NCBI RefSeq assembly: GCF_028745735.1
Contig: NZ_JAQZSM010000007.1
Coordinates: 1-64,000 of the forward strand
Direction of reading: 5' to 3'
DNA from: Roseinatronobacter alkalisoli
Lineage (GTDB): Bacteria; Pseudomonadota; Alphaproteobacteria; Rhodobacterales; Rhodobacteraceae
Length of the DNA stretch: 64,000 nt
Made by a program: the position numbers and the translations under genes. Shown piece after piece: positions 35,055-43,037 of the stretch (position 1 is its first letter; every line of letters begins with the position of its first letter). Under the pieces are notes generated by a model, which was given only the letters and a program-made list of their open reading frames with translations, was not told the origin of the DNA and made no database searches.

Positions 35055-35232
35055 CCAAAGGCGCGGAATCAAGGCCGCGAGGCTGGCCCGCGCCATAGGT
35101 CTGGCCGTCCCGCGACCTGCCGGTTACGCTGGTGTCTTGCCAGGCCTTGAATGTCAGGATTGTGCCGCGTGGATAAAGGAAATTCCTATGACGCCGGACC
35201 GGCAGACCCCGGCCCAACGCTGGCGCGGGCTT
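35055..35232 (+). repeat. Structured intergenic element, copy F
   Basis: Sixth copy, between the oxidoreductase region and the PLDc_N-like gene. It is the most diverged in the core (GCGTGGATAAAGGAAATTCC instead of ATAAAGTGAAC), but the 5' block CCAAAGGCGCGGAATCAAGG and the 3' block GACCGGCAGACCCCGGCCC are intact. Confidence 0.83.
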
Positions 35233-35285
35233 GGGAAGCGCAACAACCGTTTCCGCCCGTTTTATCCCGCACCGTAATTTTTCCG

Positions 35286-35310
35286 GGAACCAACTGCGCG
35301 GACGCGCGTT
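35286..35310 (+). promoter_or_regulatory. EcfG-type promoter for the PLDc_N-like gene
   Basis: GGAAC (35286-35290), 16 bases, CGTT (35307-35310), an exact match. The predicted start is about 31 bases before the gene at 35348. Confidence 0.88.
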
Positions 35311-35347
35311 TGGGTTCTGGTAGTTTGCACAACAGGGTCAGAAATAC

Positions 35348-35530
35348 ATGAATACGAACTTTACCGGTTTTCTGGGCATCGTCCATCTGGCGCTGGTCAT
35401 CTGGGCGGCTGTGGCCATTCTGGGGTCGCGGACCAGTGATGGCAAAAAGGTGTTGTGGATATTGCTTGTCCTTCTGTTTCCGGTGGTCGGACTGATCATC
35501 TGGTTCATTGCCGGACCCCGCAAGGCTTAG
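35348..35530 (+). CDS. PLDc_N domain small membrane protein
   Basis: A 60-residue protein with two hydrophobic helices: FLGIVHLALVIWAAVAILGS and VLWILLVLLFPVVGLIIWFI, ending in AGPRKA. This is the PLDc_N pattern, the membrane anchor found at the N-terminus of cardiolipin synthases and as a free-standing small protein in stress regulons. It carries an exact EcfG promoter upstream and a terminator downstream, so it is a single-gene unit. Confidence 0.85.
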   Translation: MNTNFTGFLGIVHLALVIWAAVAILGSRTSDGKKVLWILLVLLFPVVGLIIWFIAGPRKA

Positions 35531-35586
35531 GCCGGGCGGGTCTGAACTTTCCCTCTGTCGAATGATGAAGCTTTGTTCGGCAAACT

Positions 35587-35616
35587 CCGCTGGTCCTCGG
35601 GTCAGCGGTTTTTTTG
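35587..35616 (+). terminator. Rho-independent terminator after the PLDc_N-like gene
   Basis: CCGCTG and CAGCGG form the stem, which can extend inward, followed by seven T residues (35609-35616). It lies about 57 bases after the stop codon. Confidence 0.75.
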
Positions 35617-35722
35617 TGGCGACTGGTGCGAAGATCACGGTTGGTTTGCAGGTGCCGGATATGCTTCGTGTTAAGGTTCCTGTGTTCAAGTAATTGTTAT
35701 ATTTAATATTTTCAGAATATTT

Positions 35723-35747
35723 GGAACTTTCCCTTCATAGCGTTGTT
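35723..35747 (+). promoter_or_regulatory. Weak EcfG-like promoter for the PRC-barrel gene
   Basis: GGAAC (35723-35727), 16 bases, TGTT (35744-35747): one mismatch to CGTT. The predicted start is about 43 bases before the gene at 35797. A CGTT also occurs at 35741 but with only 13 bases of spacing. Confidence 0.5.
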
Positions 35748-35796
35748 GTGTGTGCAGAGCCTTTGAATAGGTCAATGACACTAAAGGAGAGACGAG

Positions 35797-36807
35797 ATGA
35801 ATAAGCTTATGCTGACCACCGCCATTGTTGCCATCACCGCGACGGGCGCAGTTGCACAGACGACCGGTGCCACCGGAGAAGGCGATGCCACTGCAATGGC
35901 TGGGGGCGACAACCAGTTTGTGCCTGCCTTCCTGTCATCGGACTTCACGGGCAAGAATCTTTACACACTTGATACCGAACACACCCGCACCCTGACCGAG
36001 GACCGCGCGGCCGAAGACCACAGTATCTGGGACCGCACAAGGATGCGCTGGGAAAGCAATGACGCCTTCATCCCCAACCGCGACGCATGGGAGAATATCG
36101 GCAATATCGACGATATCGTCATGACCAAGGACGGCGAAATCCGTGGCATTCTTATTGATGTCGGTGGTTTCCTGGGCCTGGGCGCGCGCACGGTCATGGT
36201 TGACATCAACGAATTGTATTTCGTGGCTGATGACACCGCGCCTGAAGATCTGTCCGATTTCTTCGTCGTGGCCGCCATGAGTCAGGAACAGCTGGAAGCC
36301 CTGCCGGAATGGGATGAAGCACAACTTTCCATCGGCTATGAAGCGCAGATATATGATGACGCGGCAGCCGGGCAGGATATCGGCATGCTGGATGACGACG
36401 GTGACATGGTGCAGAATGATGCTACCATGACCGGCCAGACAGACATGACCGGCACTGACCCGGCGCTGGGCGAACAGTCCGACATGGCAGGCGCTGACCC
36501 CGCCGCACAGGACGGTTACACCGCGATGGGGGAACAGGATCTTACAGCCGATAACCTGCTGGGGGCCAGTGTCCACGGCGCCGAAGGTGACAATATCGCC
36601 ACTGTCGATGATGTGGTTCTGGCAGATGATGGCGTCGTCACCCATATCATCATCGATGTGGGCGGGTTTCTGGGACTGGGAAGCCATACAGTCGCCCTTG
36701 AACCCAATGACATCGAAATCATGTGGGACGATGCAACCGGCAATGTGCGTGTTCAGGTTCCGATGACGCAGGAGCAGCTGGAAACCCTGCCTGAATATCA
36801 AGGGTAA
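35797..36807 (+). CDS. Exported protein with two PRC-barrel domains
   Basis: A 336-residue secreted protein. Residues 1-20 (MNKLMLTTAIVAITATGAVA) are a signal peptide. Two PRC-barrel domains follow, at about 90-165 and 250-330, each with a matching core: VTDKDGE-like EIRGILIDVGGFLGLGARTV and VVTHIIIDVGGFLGLGSHTV. Both end in MTQEQLETLP or MSQEQLEALP, so they come from internal duplication. Between them is an acidic, Met- and Asp-rich linker. Such proteins are common in stress regulons; the ligand is unknown. AAAGGAGAG precedes the start. Confidence 0.85.
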   Translation: MNKLMLTTAIVAITATGAVAQTTGATGEGDATAMAGGDNQFVPAFLSSDFTGKNLYTLDTEHTRTLTEDRAAEDHSIWDRTRMRWESNDAFIPNRDAWENIGNIDDIVMTKDGEIRGILIDVGGFLGLGARTVMVDINELYFVADDTAPEDLSDFFVVAAMSQEQLEALPEWDEAQLSIGYEAQIYDDAAAGQDIGMLDDDGDMVQNDATMTGQTDMTGTDPALGEQSDMAGADPAAQDGYTAMGEQDLTADNLLGASVHGAEGDNIATVDDVVLADDGVVTHIIIDVGGFLGLGSHTVALEPNDIEIMWDDATGNVRVQVPMTQEQLETLPEYQG

Positions 36808-36860
36808 TCCCCGCCTGCCGCAGCGGGACTTCCACCGCAGCGCGTATGAATGAAGCAATG

Positions 36861-36895
36861 TGCCCCGCCGGTTTCCGGCGGGGCGTTTTTTATTA
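36861..36895 (+). terminator. Rho-independent terminator after the PRC-barrel gene
   Basis: GCCCCGCCGG and CCGGCGGGGC form a 10-bp stem with a TTT loop, followed by a run of T. It lies about 55 bases after the stop codon. Confidence 0.9.
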
Positions 36896-36921
36896 ATTTA
36901 TCAACTAGTTATTGAATTTTC

Positions 36922-36946
36922 GGAACCTTGATCCGGTTTGCCCGTT
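36922..36946 (+). promoter_or_regulatory. EcfG-type promoter for a 25-residue membrane peptide
   Basis: GGAAC (36922-36926), 16 bases, CGTT (36943-36946), an exact match. The predicted start is about 43 bases before the small gene at 36996. Confidence 0.88.
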
Positions 36947-36995
36947 AAGTATCAGAGGTAACGAAAACCTGTTCTGACCATGAAAGGAAGATCGC

Positions 36996-37073
36996 ATGCG
37001 TGGTATATTGCTTTGGGTAATCGGCATACCGATACCGATAATAATTCTGCTATTTCTGTTTGGCGTTTTCTGA
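36996..37073 (+). CDS. 25-residue hydrophobic peptide
   Basis: A tiny gene: MRGILLWVIGIPIPIIILLF and a short LFGVF tail, one membrane helix with the IGIPIPIIILL pattern seen in short peptides of rhizobial and related genomes. GAAAGGAAGATCGC gives a good ribosome site before the ATG. It has its own exact EcfG promoter and a hairpin terminator after it, so it is very likely expressed under stress. Function unknown. Confidence 0.75.
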   Translation: MRGILLWVIGIPIPIIILLFLFGVF

Positions 37074-37095
37074 ACTGTCCTGATGGATCAGGCTG

Positions 37096-37126
37096 AAAAG
37101 GGCGCGGGCATCTGCTGCGCCCTTTT
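37096..37126 (+). terminator. Hairpin terminator after the 25-residue peptide
   Basis: AAAAGGGCGC and GCGCCCTTTT form a perfect 10-bp stem with an 11-base loop; the A and T runs allow termination in both directions. It separates the peptide gene from the oxidase promoter at 37148. Confidence 0.75.
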
Positions 37127-37147
37127 CAATTTCCTGCGCGACGGTCC

Positions 37148-37172
37148 GGAACCGGCGTCTGCCCGGCGCGTT
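37148..37172 (+). promoter_or_regulatory. EcfG-type promoter for the terminal-oxidase operon
   Basis: GGAAC (37148-37152), 16 bases, CGTT (37169-37172), an exact match. Transcription would start about 26 bases before the first gene at 37205, making the oxidase operon part of the general stress response. Confidence 0.85.
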
Positions 37173-37204
37173 GGGTGAGTGGACATGATCAACAACGGAA
37201 TGTG

Positions 37205-37930
37205 ATGGAACCCGATTTTCCCTATTGCGGCCCGGCCCCCGACCCGCAGGCATGGCTTATGGCCTGGAACCTGGACCCTGTGCTGCTGACCTGCCTTGGC
37301 GGGGCGGCATGGGCCGGGGTCTGGCTGTTGCGCGGGCAAGGCCCCATGCGGCAGCGCGCCTTCGCCGTGGCGGTATTCGCGGCGGTGCTGGCATTTGTGT
37401 CGCCGTTATGTGCGATGACAGTTGCGCTGTTTTCGGCGCGCACGCTGCATCATCTGGTGGTGATTGCCGTGCTGGCCCCGGCGCTGGCCATGGCGTTTCC
37501 GTGGCGGCGCGGCCCGCAGGCATTGGCGTTTCTTGGCCTGTCGGCGGCATTGTGGCTGTGGCACCTGCCGGTTGTCTATAGCGCGGCATGGGACAGCGCG
37601 GCGGTTTATTGGGGGTTGCAGATGGCGCTGATCCTGCCGGGCTGGGCGTTCTGGTCAGCGGTGCTGGGCAAACAGGGGCGCGGTAGTGTTCCGGGGCTGG
37701 TCTGGCTGGTGTCGCTGGTGGGGCAGATGGGCGTTCTTGGCGCGCTGCTGACCTTCGCGCCGCGCGCGTTTTATGCCGAACATCTGGCCCATGCGCCGCG
37801 CTTTGGCCTGAACGCGCTGGAAGATCAGCAACTGGCCGGGCTGATCATGTGGGTGCCGGGCATGGTGCCGCTGGCGGTTCTCGCCGCGATCATCGCATGG
37901 CGGACCCTGTGGCAGGGGGCGCGTGTATGA
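37205..37930 (+). CDS. CtaG-type cytochrome c oxidase assembly protein (caa3_CtaG)
   Basis: A multi-pass membrane protein (241 residues) of the caa3_CtaG family, involved in copper delivery or assembly of caa3-type oxidases. It has about six or seven helices; AVLAFVSPLCAMTVALFSAR and TLHHLVVIAVLAPALAMAFP contain the conserved His pair, and ALWLWHLPVVYSAAWDSAAV the third. The ATG at 37205 is chosen over a GTG at 37175 that would lie at the promoter's transcription start. It is the first gene of an operon of five, ending with an ATGA overlap to the next. Confidence 0.85.
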   Translation: MEPDFPYCGPAPDPQAWLMAWNLDPVLLTCLGGAAWAGVWLLRGQGPMRQRAFAVAVFAAVLAFVSPLCAMTVALFSARTLHHLVVIAVLAPALAMAFPWRRGPQALAFLGLSAALWLWHLPVVYSAAWDSAAVYWGLQMALILPGWAFWSAVLGKQGRGSVPGLVWLVSLVGQMGVLGALLTFAPRAFYAEHLAHAPRFGLNALEDQQLAGLIMWVPGMVPLAVLAAIIAWRTLWQGARV

Positions 37931-38433
37931 TTGCCATGTTCAAGGCGCTGCATATCGCGGCCCTGTCCGTCTGGTGCGCGGGGCTGATCCTGTTGCCGGT
38001 CATTATCCAGACCTACAGGCATGCGCATGCATCGCGCAATCAGGCCGGTTTCAGTGAATTCCGCTGGTTGACGCATTACAGCTATCAGCTTGTCCTGACG
38101 CCTGCGGCGGTGATCGCGGTGATCGCGGGAACCGTGCTGATTTTCGCCCAGGAGGTGCTGGATACCTGGTTGCTGGTCAAGCTGGTTGCCGTGTCGGGCA
38201 TGGTGCTGGTGCATGCCTGGTTGGGGCATGTCGTTGTGCAGGCGGGCGAGCGGCGCGAAGCCTATCGCCTGCCGCCCGCTGCCTTTGCGCTGGTGGCGCT
38301 GCTGCCGTTGATGGGGCTGGTGCTGTGGCTGGTGCTGGCCAAACCCGCGCTGGATGACCTGATCGCGCTGTTCCCGGAATTCCTGCGGGAACCGCGCGGG
38401 AATGCCATTCCGGCGCGGTTTGACCCGCTATGA
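37927..38433 (+). CDS. CopD-like integral membrane protein
   Basis: A 168-residue protein with four helices. FKALHIAALSVWCAGLILLP is typical of CopD/HemJ-type proteins, with a conserved His near the N-terminus; VKLVAVSGMVLVHAWLGHVV carries further histidines. Roles in copper or heme handling are known for such families; here the place between assembly factor and oxidase subunits suggests help in cofactor insertion. Overlaps both neighbours by 4 bases. Confidence 0.65.
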   Translation: MIAMFKALHIAALSVWCAGLILLPVIIQTYRHAHASRNQAGFSEFRWLTHYSYQLVLTPAAVIAVIAGTVLIFAQEVLDTWLLVKLVAVSGMVLVHAWLGHVVVQAGERREAYRLPPAAFALVALLPLMGLVLWLVLAKPALDDLIALFPEFLREPRGNAIPARFDPL

Positions 38434-39143
38434 CAGGGCGGGCGTTGATATGGGTCGCGCCACTGGCGCTGGCGGCATGTGCGGGGCCATTGTCCACACT
38501 GGACCCCGGCGGGCATATCGCGCGCGACATTGCCTTGCTGTGGTGGGTCATGCTGGCGGGCGCGGGGGTGATAACCGCGTTTGTGCTGGTCCTGCTGGGT
38601 TTTGCATGGGGTGCCCCCCGCCGGACGGCGCAGGGGCGTTGGGTTTACGGGCTGGGCCTGTGGTTTCCGCTGGCGGTTCTGACAGCACTTCTGGGGGTCG
38701 GGCTATGGGTGGGCGAACGGATTTTACCGCGCGATGATGGCGCGGTCACAGTGCATGCGCATGCATTCCAGTGGGGATGGCAGTTCACCCATGACGGCGC
38801 AGACGGTCAGCCGGTGGAAAGCGACGGCGTGCTGCATATCCCTGCGGGCCAGCCCGTGGATATTCTGGTGTCATCACAGGACGTGATTCATTCCTTCTGG
38901 GTGCCGCGCCTTGGCGGCAAGATGGATGCCATTCCCGGCCGTGTAAACCGGTTGCGCGTGCAGACCGATGGCGCGGGCCGCTTTGACGGGCTGTGCGCGG
39001 AATTCTGCGGGCTGGGCCATGCGGGCATGCGGTTTGTGGTGGTCGCGCATGACGACTGGCCCCCCGCTGACCCCGATACTGACCCTGATACTGGCCCCGA
39101 CACCACCCCCGAAACTGACACCAATGGGCAGGAGTTTCCATGA
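38430..39143 (+). CDS. Cytochrome c oxidase subunit II (CuA)
   Basis: Receives electrons through the CuA centre. The 237-residue protein begins with a lipoprotein-type signal (LALAACAG), has two membrane helices, and a periplasmic cupredoxin domain with FQWGWQF, DVIHSFWVPRLGGKMDAIPG and the CuA ligands in CAEFCGLGHAGMRF. The C-terminus is an odd Asp-Pro-Thr repeat tail (DPDTDPDTGPDTTPETDT). There is no fused cytochrome c domain, so the electron donor must be separate. ATGA overlaps on both sides. Confidence 0.92.
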   Translation: MTGRALIWVAPLALAACAGPLSTLDPGGHIARDIALLWWVMLAGAGVITAFVLVLLGFAWGAPRRTAQGRWVYGLGLWFPLAVLTALLGVGLWVGERILPRDDGAVTVHAHAFQWGWQFTHDGADGQPVESDGVLHIPAGQPVDILVSSQDVIHSFWVPRLGGKMDAIPGRVNRLRVQTDGAGRFDGLCAEFCGLGHAGMRFVVVAHDDWPPADPDTDPDTGPDTTPETDTNGQEFP

Positions 39144-41689
39144 CAGACCTGGCGCATCCCGAACCTGTGGCCGTGGGCGGATCGTCTGATCTGCCGCCCA
39201 ACCCGCCGCAGCGCGCGCTGCGGCTGCACCGCGAACTGGCGCGGGTCTGGGCCAATGACCGGGGGTGGTGGGGGCAGGTCACAGCGGTCAGTCATACCAC
39301 ACTGGGCCTGCGCTTCATGGCAACGGCGTTTGTGTTCTTTGCCATTGGCGGGATTCTGTCGATGCTGATCCGCACGCAGCTTGCCACCCATCAGGGCGCG
39401 TTTCTGGACACGGAACTTTATAACCAGATCTTCACCATGCATGGCAGTATCATGATGTTCCTGTTCGCCATTCCGATGCTGGAGGGGTTGGGCATCTGGC
39501 TGTTGCCGAAACTGCTGGGCACGCGCGACATGGCATTCCCGCGCCTGACCGCGCTGGGGTACTGGTGCTATCTGTTCGGCGGGCTGATCATGCTGGGCGC
39601 CCTTCTGTTCGGGGTGGCGCCGCGGGATGGCTGGTTCATGTATACGCCCCTGTCGGATGCCACCCACAGCCCCGGCATCAATGCCGATGTGTGGTTGCTG
39701 GGGGTTACTTTCGTCGAAATCTCGGCGATTGCGGCGGCAGTGGAAATTACCGTCACCATCCTGCGTCAGCGTGCGCCGGGGATGAAGCTGACGGAAATGC
39801 CGCTGTTTGCGTGGTATATGCTGGGCACGGCTGCGATGATGCTGGTGGGGTTCCCGCCGCTGATTGCAGGATCAGTGCTGCTGGAGGTGGAGCGCGCCTT
39901 CGACTGGCCGTTTTTCGATGTGGCGCGCGGCGGTGACCCGCTGCTGTGGCAGCACCTGTTCTGGCTGTTCGGCCACCCGGAAGTGTATATCATTTTCCTG
40001 CCCGCAGCGGGGGCCATGTCCACCATCATCCCGGTCATGTGCCGCACGCCCATTCTGGGCTATGGCGCGATTGTTGCGGCCATTCTGGGGCTGGTGTTCC
40101 TGTCTTTCGGGTTATGGGTGCATCATATGTTTACAGTGGGCATTCCGCATATGGCGCTGGCCTTCTTTTCTGCCGCGTCCGTTCTGGTGGCCGTGCCGAC
40201 GGCCGTGCAGGTCTTTGCCTGGATCGGCACGATGTGGAAGGGGCGGCCGGAACTGCATTTGCCGATGCTGCATATTCTGGGGTTTTTCCTGACCTTCGTG
40301 ATGGGGGGGCTGACGGGTGTAATGCTGGCCATCGTGCCGTTCAACTGGCAGGCGCATGACACGGCCTTTGTGACCGCGCATCTGCATTATGTGCTGATTG
40401 GCGGTTTTGTGTTCCCGATGATGGCGGCGGCCACGTACTGGATGCCGCTGATCACTGGCAAGGCGCGCGTCAAGGGGCTGGGGGAGGCCGCGTTCTGTGT
40501 CATCCTGATCGGGTTTCATGGTACGTTTTTCATCATGCATCTGACCGGGTTGCTGGGTATGCCGCGCCGGATTGATGTCTATCCCGACAATCCCGAATGG
40601 GTGGCGCTGAACCTGACATCCTCTATTTTCGGGTTCGTGCTGACCATTGGGTTTGCCATGTTCGCGGTGGACCTGATCCTGCAGGCCACCCTTGGCCAGC
40701 GCGCGCGCCGTGACCCGTGGCGCGCGCCGACACTGGACTGGGCAATGCCGGTGCCGTCGCCCAATTACAATTTTGCGTCCCTGCCATTGCGGCGTCATCA
40801 GGGCGGACCCGCGCGAGAGGTGATCCATGCGCTGGCGCGGGGTGTGGGCGCGCTGCCCGGTGCGCCGCGCGGGCGGCGTGAAGTGCTGGTCACGACTGCG
40901 GGCAATGCGCGTCCCTGCCATGTGGCGGTCCTGCCGGGCAACACCGCGCTACCACTGGTGCTGTCGGCATGTATCGCGGTGTTTGTGCTGTTGATGCTGG
41001 CCAGTCTGTATGCGTTGGCGGCTGTCGCGCTGGCACCGGTCGCAGGGCTGGTCTGGGTCTGGGCGCGGGGCATGGCCCCGGTGGGTGATCTGGCCCCGGT
41101 GACGATTGCGCCGGGCGTCGATATGCCGGTGCATCACCGGGCGACACCCCCGACATTGGCGCAAAGCGGGTTGCATGCACTTCTGGTGGCGGATGGGGCG
41201 CTGTTTGCATCGCTTCTGTTCGGGCTGGGGTTCCTGAGCGTGGTGACACAAGGACCGCCGCCGCCGCCTGCACTGGTGCAGAACCCGGCGGCAGGTATTG
41301 CGCTGGTCATTGGCCTTGCTGCGGTCGCAGGGGCGGCGGTTTTTGCGCGGCTACTCGCTGCGGGATATGCCGGGCGCGGGGCAAGCTGGGCGGGGCTGGG
41401 CTGCAATCTGGTGGCCCTGGTGGCGCTGGCATGGCTGGCTGTGCAACTTGATGACCCAAGGGCGCATGCGCGCGATGCGCTGCGCGCCGCCATGCTGGGC
41501 TATGTGGGGCTGCATGTGCTGGTGGGGGCGGCGATGGCGGCATTCACGGCTGACCAGTTCCGGCGCGGCGAGATTGCACCGCAGACCGGGCGCGGGGCCA
41601 TCGCTGCGTGGGGGAACTGGCAGATGTTCACGGCGGTGACAGCGGGCATTACCGTGGCGGTCGTGCTGGTGCAGGCAGGTGCGCCATGA
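39140..41689 (+). CDS. Cytochrome c oxidase subunit I-III fusion
   Basis: The catalytic subunit of a heme-copper oxidase fused to a subunit III-like part. In the first 535 residues the heme and CuB ligands are clear: FTMHGSIMMF (low-spin heme), FGHPEVYIIFLPAAG (CuB His, cross-linked Tyr and the D-channel Glu), WVHHMFTVG (CuB) and TAHLHYVLIGG (hemes). Residues about 600-849 form further helices resembling subunit III (GLHALLVADGALFASLLFGL). The 849-residue length matches CtaD-CtaE fusions. It reduces oxygen to water and pumps protons. Confidence 0.9.
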   Translation: MTDLAHPEPVAVGGSSDLPPNPPQRALRLHRELARVWANDRGWWGQVTAVSHTTLGLRFMATAFVFFAIGGILSMLIRTQLATHQGAFLDTELYNQIFTMHGSIMMFLFAIPMLEGLGIWLLPKLLGTRDMAFPRLTALGYWCYLFGGLIMLGALLFGVAPRDGWFMYTPLSDATHSPGINADVWLLGVTFVEISAIAAAVEITVTILRQRAPGMKLTEMPLFAWYMLGTAAMMLVGFPPLIAGSVLLEVERAFDWPFFDVARGGDPLLWQHLFWLFGHPEVYIIFLPAAGAMSTIIPVMCRTPILGYGAIVAAILGLVFLSFGLWVHHMFTVGIPHMALAFFSAASVLVAVPTAVQVFAWIGTMWKGRPELHLPMLHILGFFLTFVMGGLTGVMLAIVPFNWQAHDTAFVTAHLHYVLIGGFVFPMMAAATYWMPLITGKARVKGLGEAAFCVILIGFHGTFFIMHLTGLLGMPRRIDVYPDNPEWVALNLTSSIFGFVLTIGFAMFAVDLILQATLGQRARRDPWRAPTLDWAMPVPSPNYNFASLPLRRHQGGPAREVIHALARGVGALPGAPRGRREVLVTTAGNARPCHVAVLPGNTALPLVLSACIAVFVLLMLASLYALAAVALAPVAGLVWVWARGMAPVGDLAPVTIAPGVDMPVHHRATPPTLAQSGLHALLVADGALFASLLFGLGFLSVVTQGPPPPPALVQNPAAGIALVIGLAAVAGAAVFARLLAAGYAGRGASWAGLGCNLVALVALAWLAVQLDDPRAHARDALRAAMLGYVGLHVLVGAAMAAFTADQFRRGEIAPQTGRGAIAAWGNWQMFTAVTAGITVAVVLVQAGAP

Positions 41690-41988
41690 GGTGGCTTGCC
41701 CTGTCATTGGCTGGCCCGACGCTGTGGGCCGTCATGTTCACGTTGCTTTATGCGGTGCATGGGACCGTTTGTGCGGGCAGCCCCGGCCCTGAAAGCCTGA
41801 CTTTGCGCGCGCATATGCTGCTGGTCGCGCTATGGGGGGGCGGGCTGCTGGCGCATGGGCTGTTGTTTCGCGCGCTGCCTGCGGGGGGGCAGGGCGTGTC
41901 ACGTTATCTGCCACGCGCAGGCGCATGGATCGGACTGGTGGCCACAGCGTTTACGCTGTTTCCGGTGTTGATGATCACCAGTTGCTAG
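41686..41988 (+). CDS. Small membrane protein of the oxidase operon
   Basis: A 100-residue protein with three hydrophobic segments (LALSLAGPTLWAVMFTLLYA, AHMLLVALWGGGLLAHGLLF, AWIGLVATAFTLFPVLMITS). It starts with an ATGA overlap to the oxidase gene and ends the operon. I do not recognise a named family; an accessory or assembly role is inferred from position only. Confidence 0.7.
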   Translation: MRWLALSLAGPTLWAVMFTLLYAVHGTVCAGSPGPESLTLRAHMLLVALWGGGLLAHGLLFRALPAGGQGVSRYLPRAGAWIGLVATAFTLFPVLMITSC

Positions 41989-42041
41989 TGTTCTGCACCT
42001 CACACAAGATTCCCAACGGAAGCAAGGAGCGCTAAGCGGAT

Positions 42042-42073
42042 AGATGTGGAATACCACAAGGTCTTCCACATCT
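42042..42073 (+). terminator. Inverted repeat between convergent oxidase and lysE genes
   Basis: AGATGTGGAA and TTCCACATCT are perfect 10-base arms around a 12-base loop, located between two genes that end here. There is no T run, so termination would be factor-dependent, or the repeat may serve another purpose. Confidence 0.5.
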
Positions 42074-42080
42074 GTCTATG

Positions 42081-42719
42081 TCATGCTGCGGCCCGCTTCC
42101 AGCTCGCCGCCAGAGCACCAGCGCCGATCATCAAGGACCCACCAACACGGTTGACAGCCCTCTGCACGCTTGGCTTGCGGATCGATTTCCGGGCCATCGA
42201 TGCCAGTAATGCGTAGAAAGCCGCATTCAGGGTCGCCAGGACCAAAAACGTTGTCTCGAAAATGATCATCTGGGGCAGTAAGGGCTGCGCCGGATTCATG
42301 AACTGAGGGAGGAAGGCCACGAAGAAGATGATGCTTTTCGGGTTGAGCGCCGTGATGACATAGGTGTGCAGAAAAATCCGCAGCGGCCGTTCTTTCGGAA
42401 GGTTTTCTGTATCTGCACCAGCTTCGCTGATCGATACCGGGGCGCGCCAGAGTTTTATCCCAAGGTAGATCAGGTAGGCTGCACCGATCCATTTCAACAC
42501 AGTGAACAAAGTGGCCGAAGTCGCGAGCAGCACCCCGAGGCCGAGCATGGAAGCGGTCATTGCGGTGAAATCACCAAGTGCGACGCCCGCAACTGTTGCG
42601 CGTGCCGCCTTTCTACCATGTCCGAGCGCATATGAAATTACCAACAGGATCGTGGGGCCAGGAATTGCCAGCAAGACCGCGGATGCTGCTGCAAAGGCCA
42701 GCCAAAGTTCAAAAGACAT
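42081..42719 (-). CDS. LysE-family amino acid exporter
   Basis: A 212-residue membrane exporter of the LysE/RhtB type, which expels amino acids or their derivatives. The N-terminal LAFAAASAVLLAIPGPTILL is the family hallmark (conserved PGP), followed by ISYALGHGRKAARATVAGVA and, later, VITALNPKSIIFFVAFLPQF. Six helices are predicted. The ATG at 42719 follows GGAGAAACG. The gene interrupts the stress island and has no EcfG promoter, so it is likely an independent insertion. Confidence 0.88.
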   Translation of the reverse strand: MSFELWLAFAAASAVLLAIPGPTILLVISYALGHGRKAARATVAGVALGDFTAMTASMLGLGVLLATSATLFTVLKWIGAAYLIYLGIKLWRAPVSISEAGADTENLPKERPLRIFLHTYVITALNPKSIIFFVAFLPQFMNPAQPLLPQMIIFETTFLVLATLNAAFYALLASMARKSIRKPSVQRAVNRVGGSLMIGAGALAASWKRAAA

Positions 42720-42902
42720 GTCGTTTCTCCATTCTGATTGACGAAGCAATCCACAGGCCCGGAGATGACGCAAGCACTTTTCGGAACGTCCGCACCGTCC
42801 CGCATCGCCGACCATCGTCACTGATTGGCGGAACCTTGTGTCAGATGCGGAACACCAGGGCCGTGTGATGTCGGGGGCGTGGGGGTGATGTCTTCACGAA
42901 GC

Positions 42903-42931
42903 CCGCGCCACTGGCGCGACGGTCCCTTCAA
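42903..42931 (-). repeat. 29-bp repeat R2, copy 1
   Basis: On the minus strand this reads TTGAAGGGACCGTCGCGCCA and continues GTGGCGCGG. The same 29 bases occur on the + strand at 62594-62622 inside structured element copy I. The unit holds a small CGCGCCA-GT-GGCGCG hairpin. It lies right after the candidate small RNA terminator. Confidence 0.7.
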
Positions 42932-43031
42932 ATGAAAAAGCCCATCCTGCGCGGGAAGAGGGCGCGGGATGGGCAAGTCATAGTTGGAAGACATCGGGCG
43001 GGACAAAACCCCGATGTCTCAACAGGGACAA
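42932..43031 (-). ncRNA. Candidate stress-induced small RNA
   Basis: A roughly 100-base transcript is predicted between an EcfG-like promoter and a terminator. Stem 1 pairs GACATCGGG with CCCGATGTC (42990-43018). The 3' hairpin (42938-42975) pairs GCCCATCC and CGCG with CGCG and GGATGGGC, with a loop reading CCCTCTTCC, and ends in TTTTTC. The pyrimidine-rich loop resembles the anti-Shine-Dalgarno loops of alphaproteobacterial small RNAs. No credible reading frame is present. The 42720-43163 gap otherwise holds repeat R2 and a terminator. Confidence 0.55.
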
Positions 43032-43037
43032 TGATGA

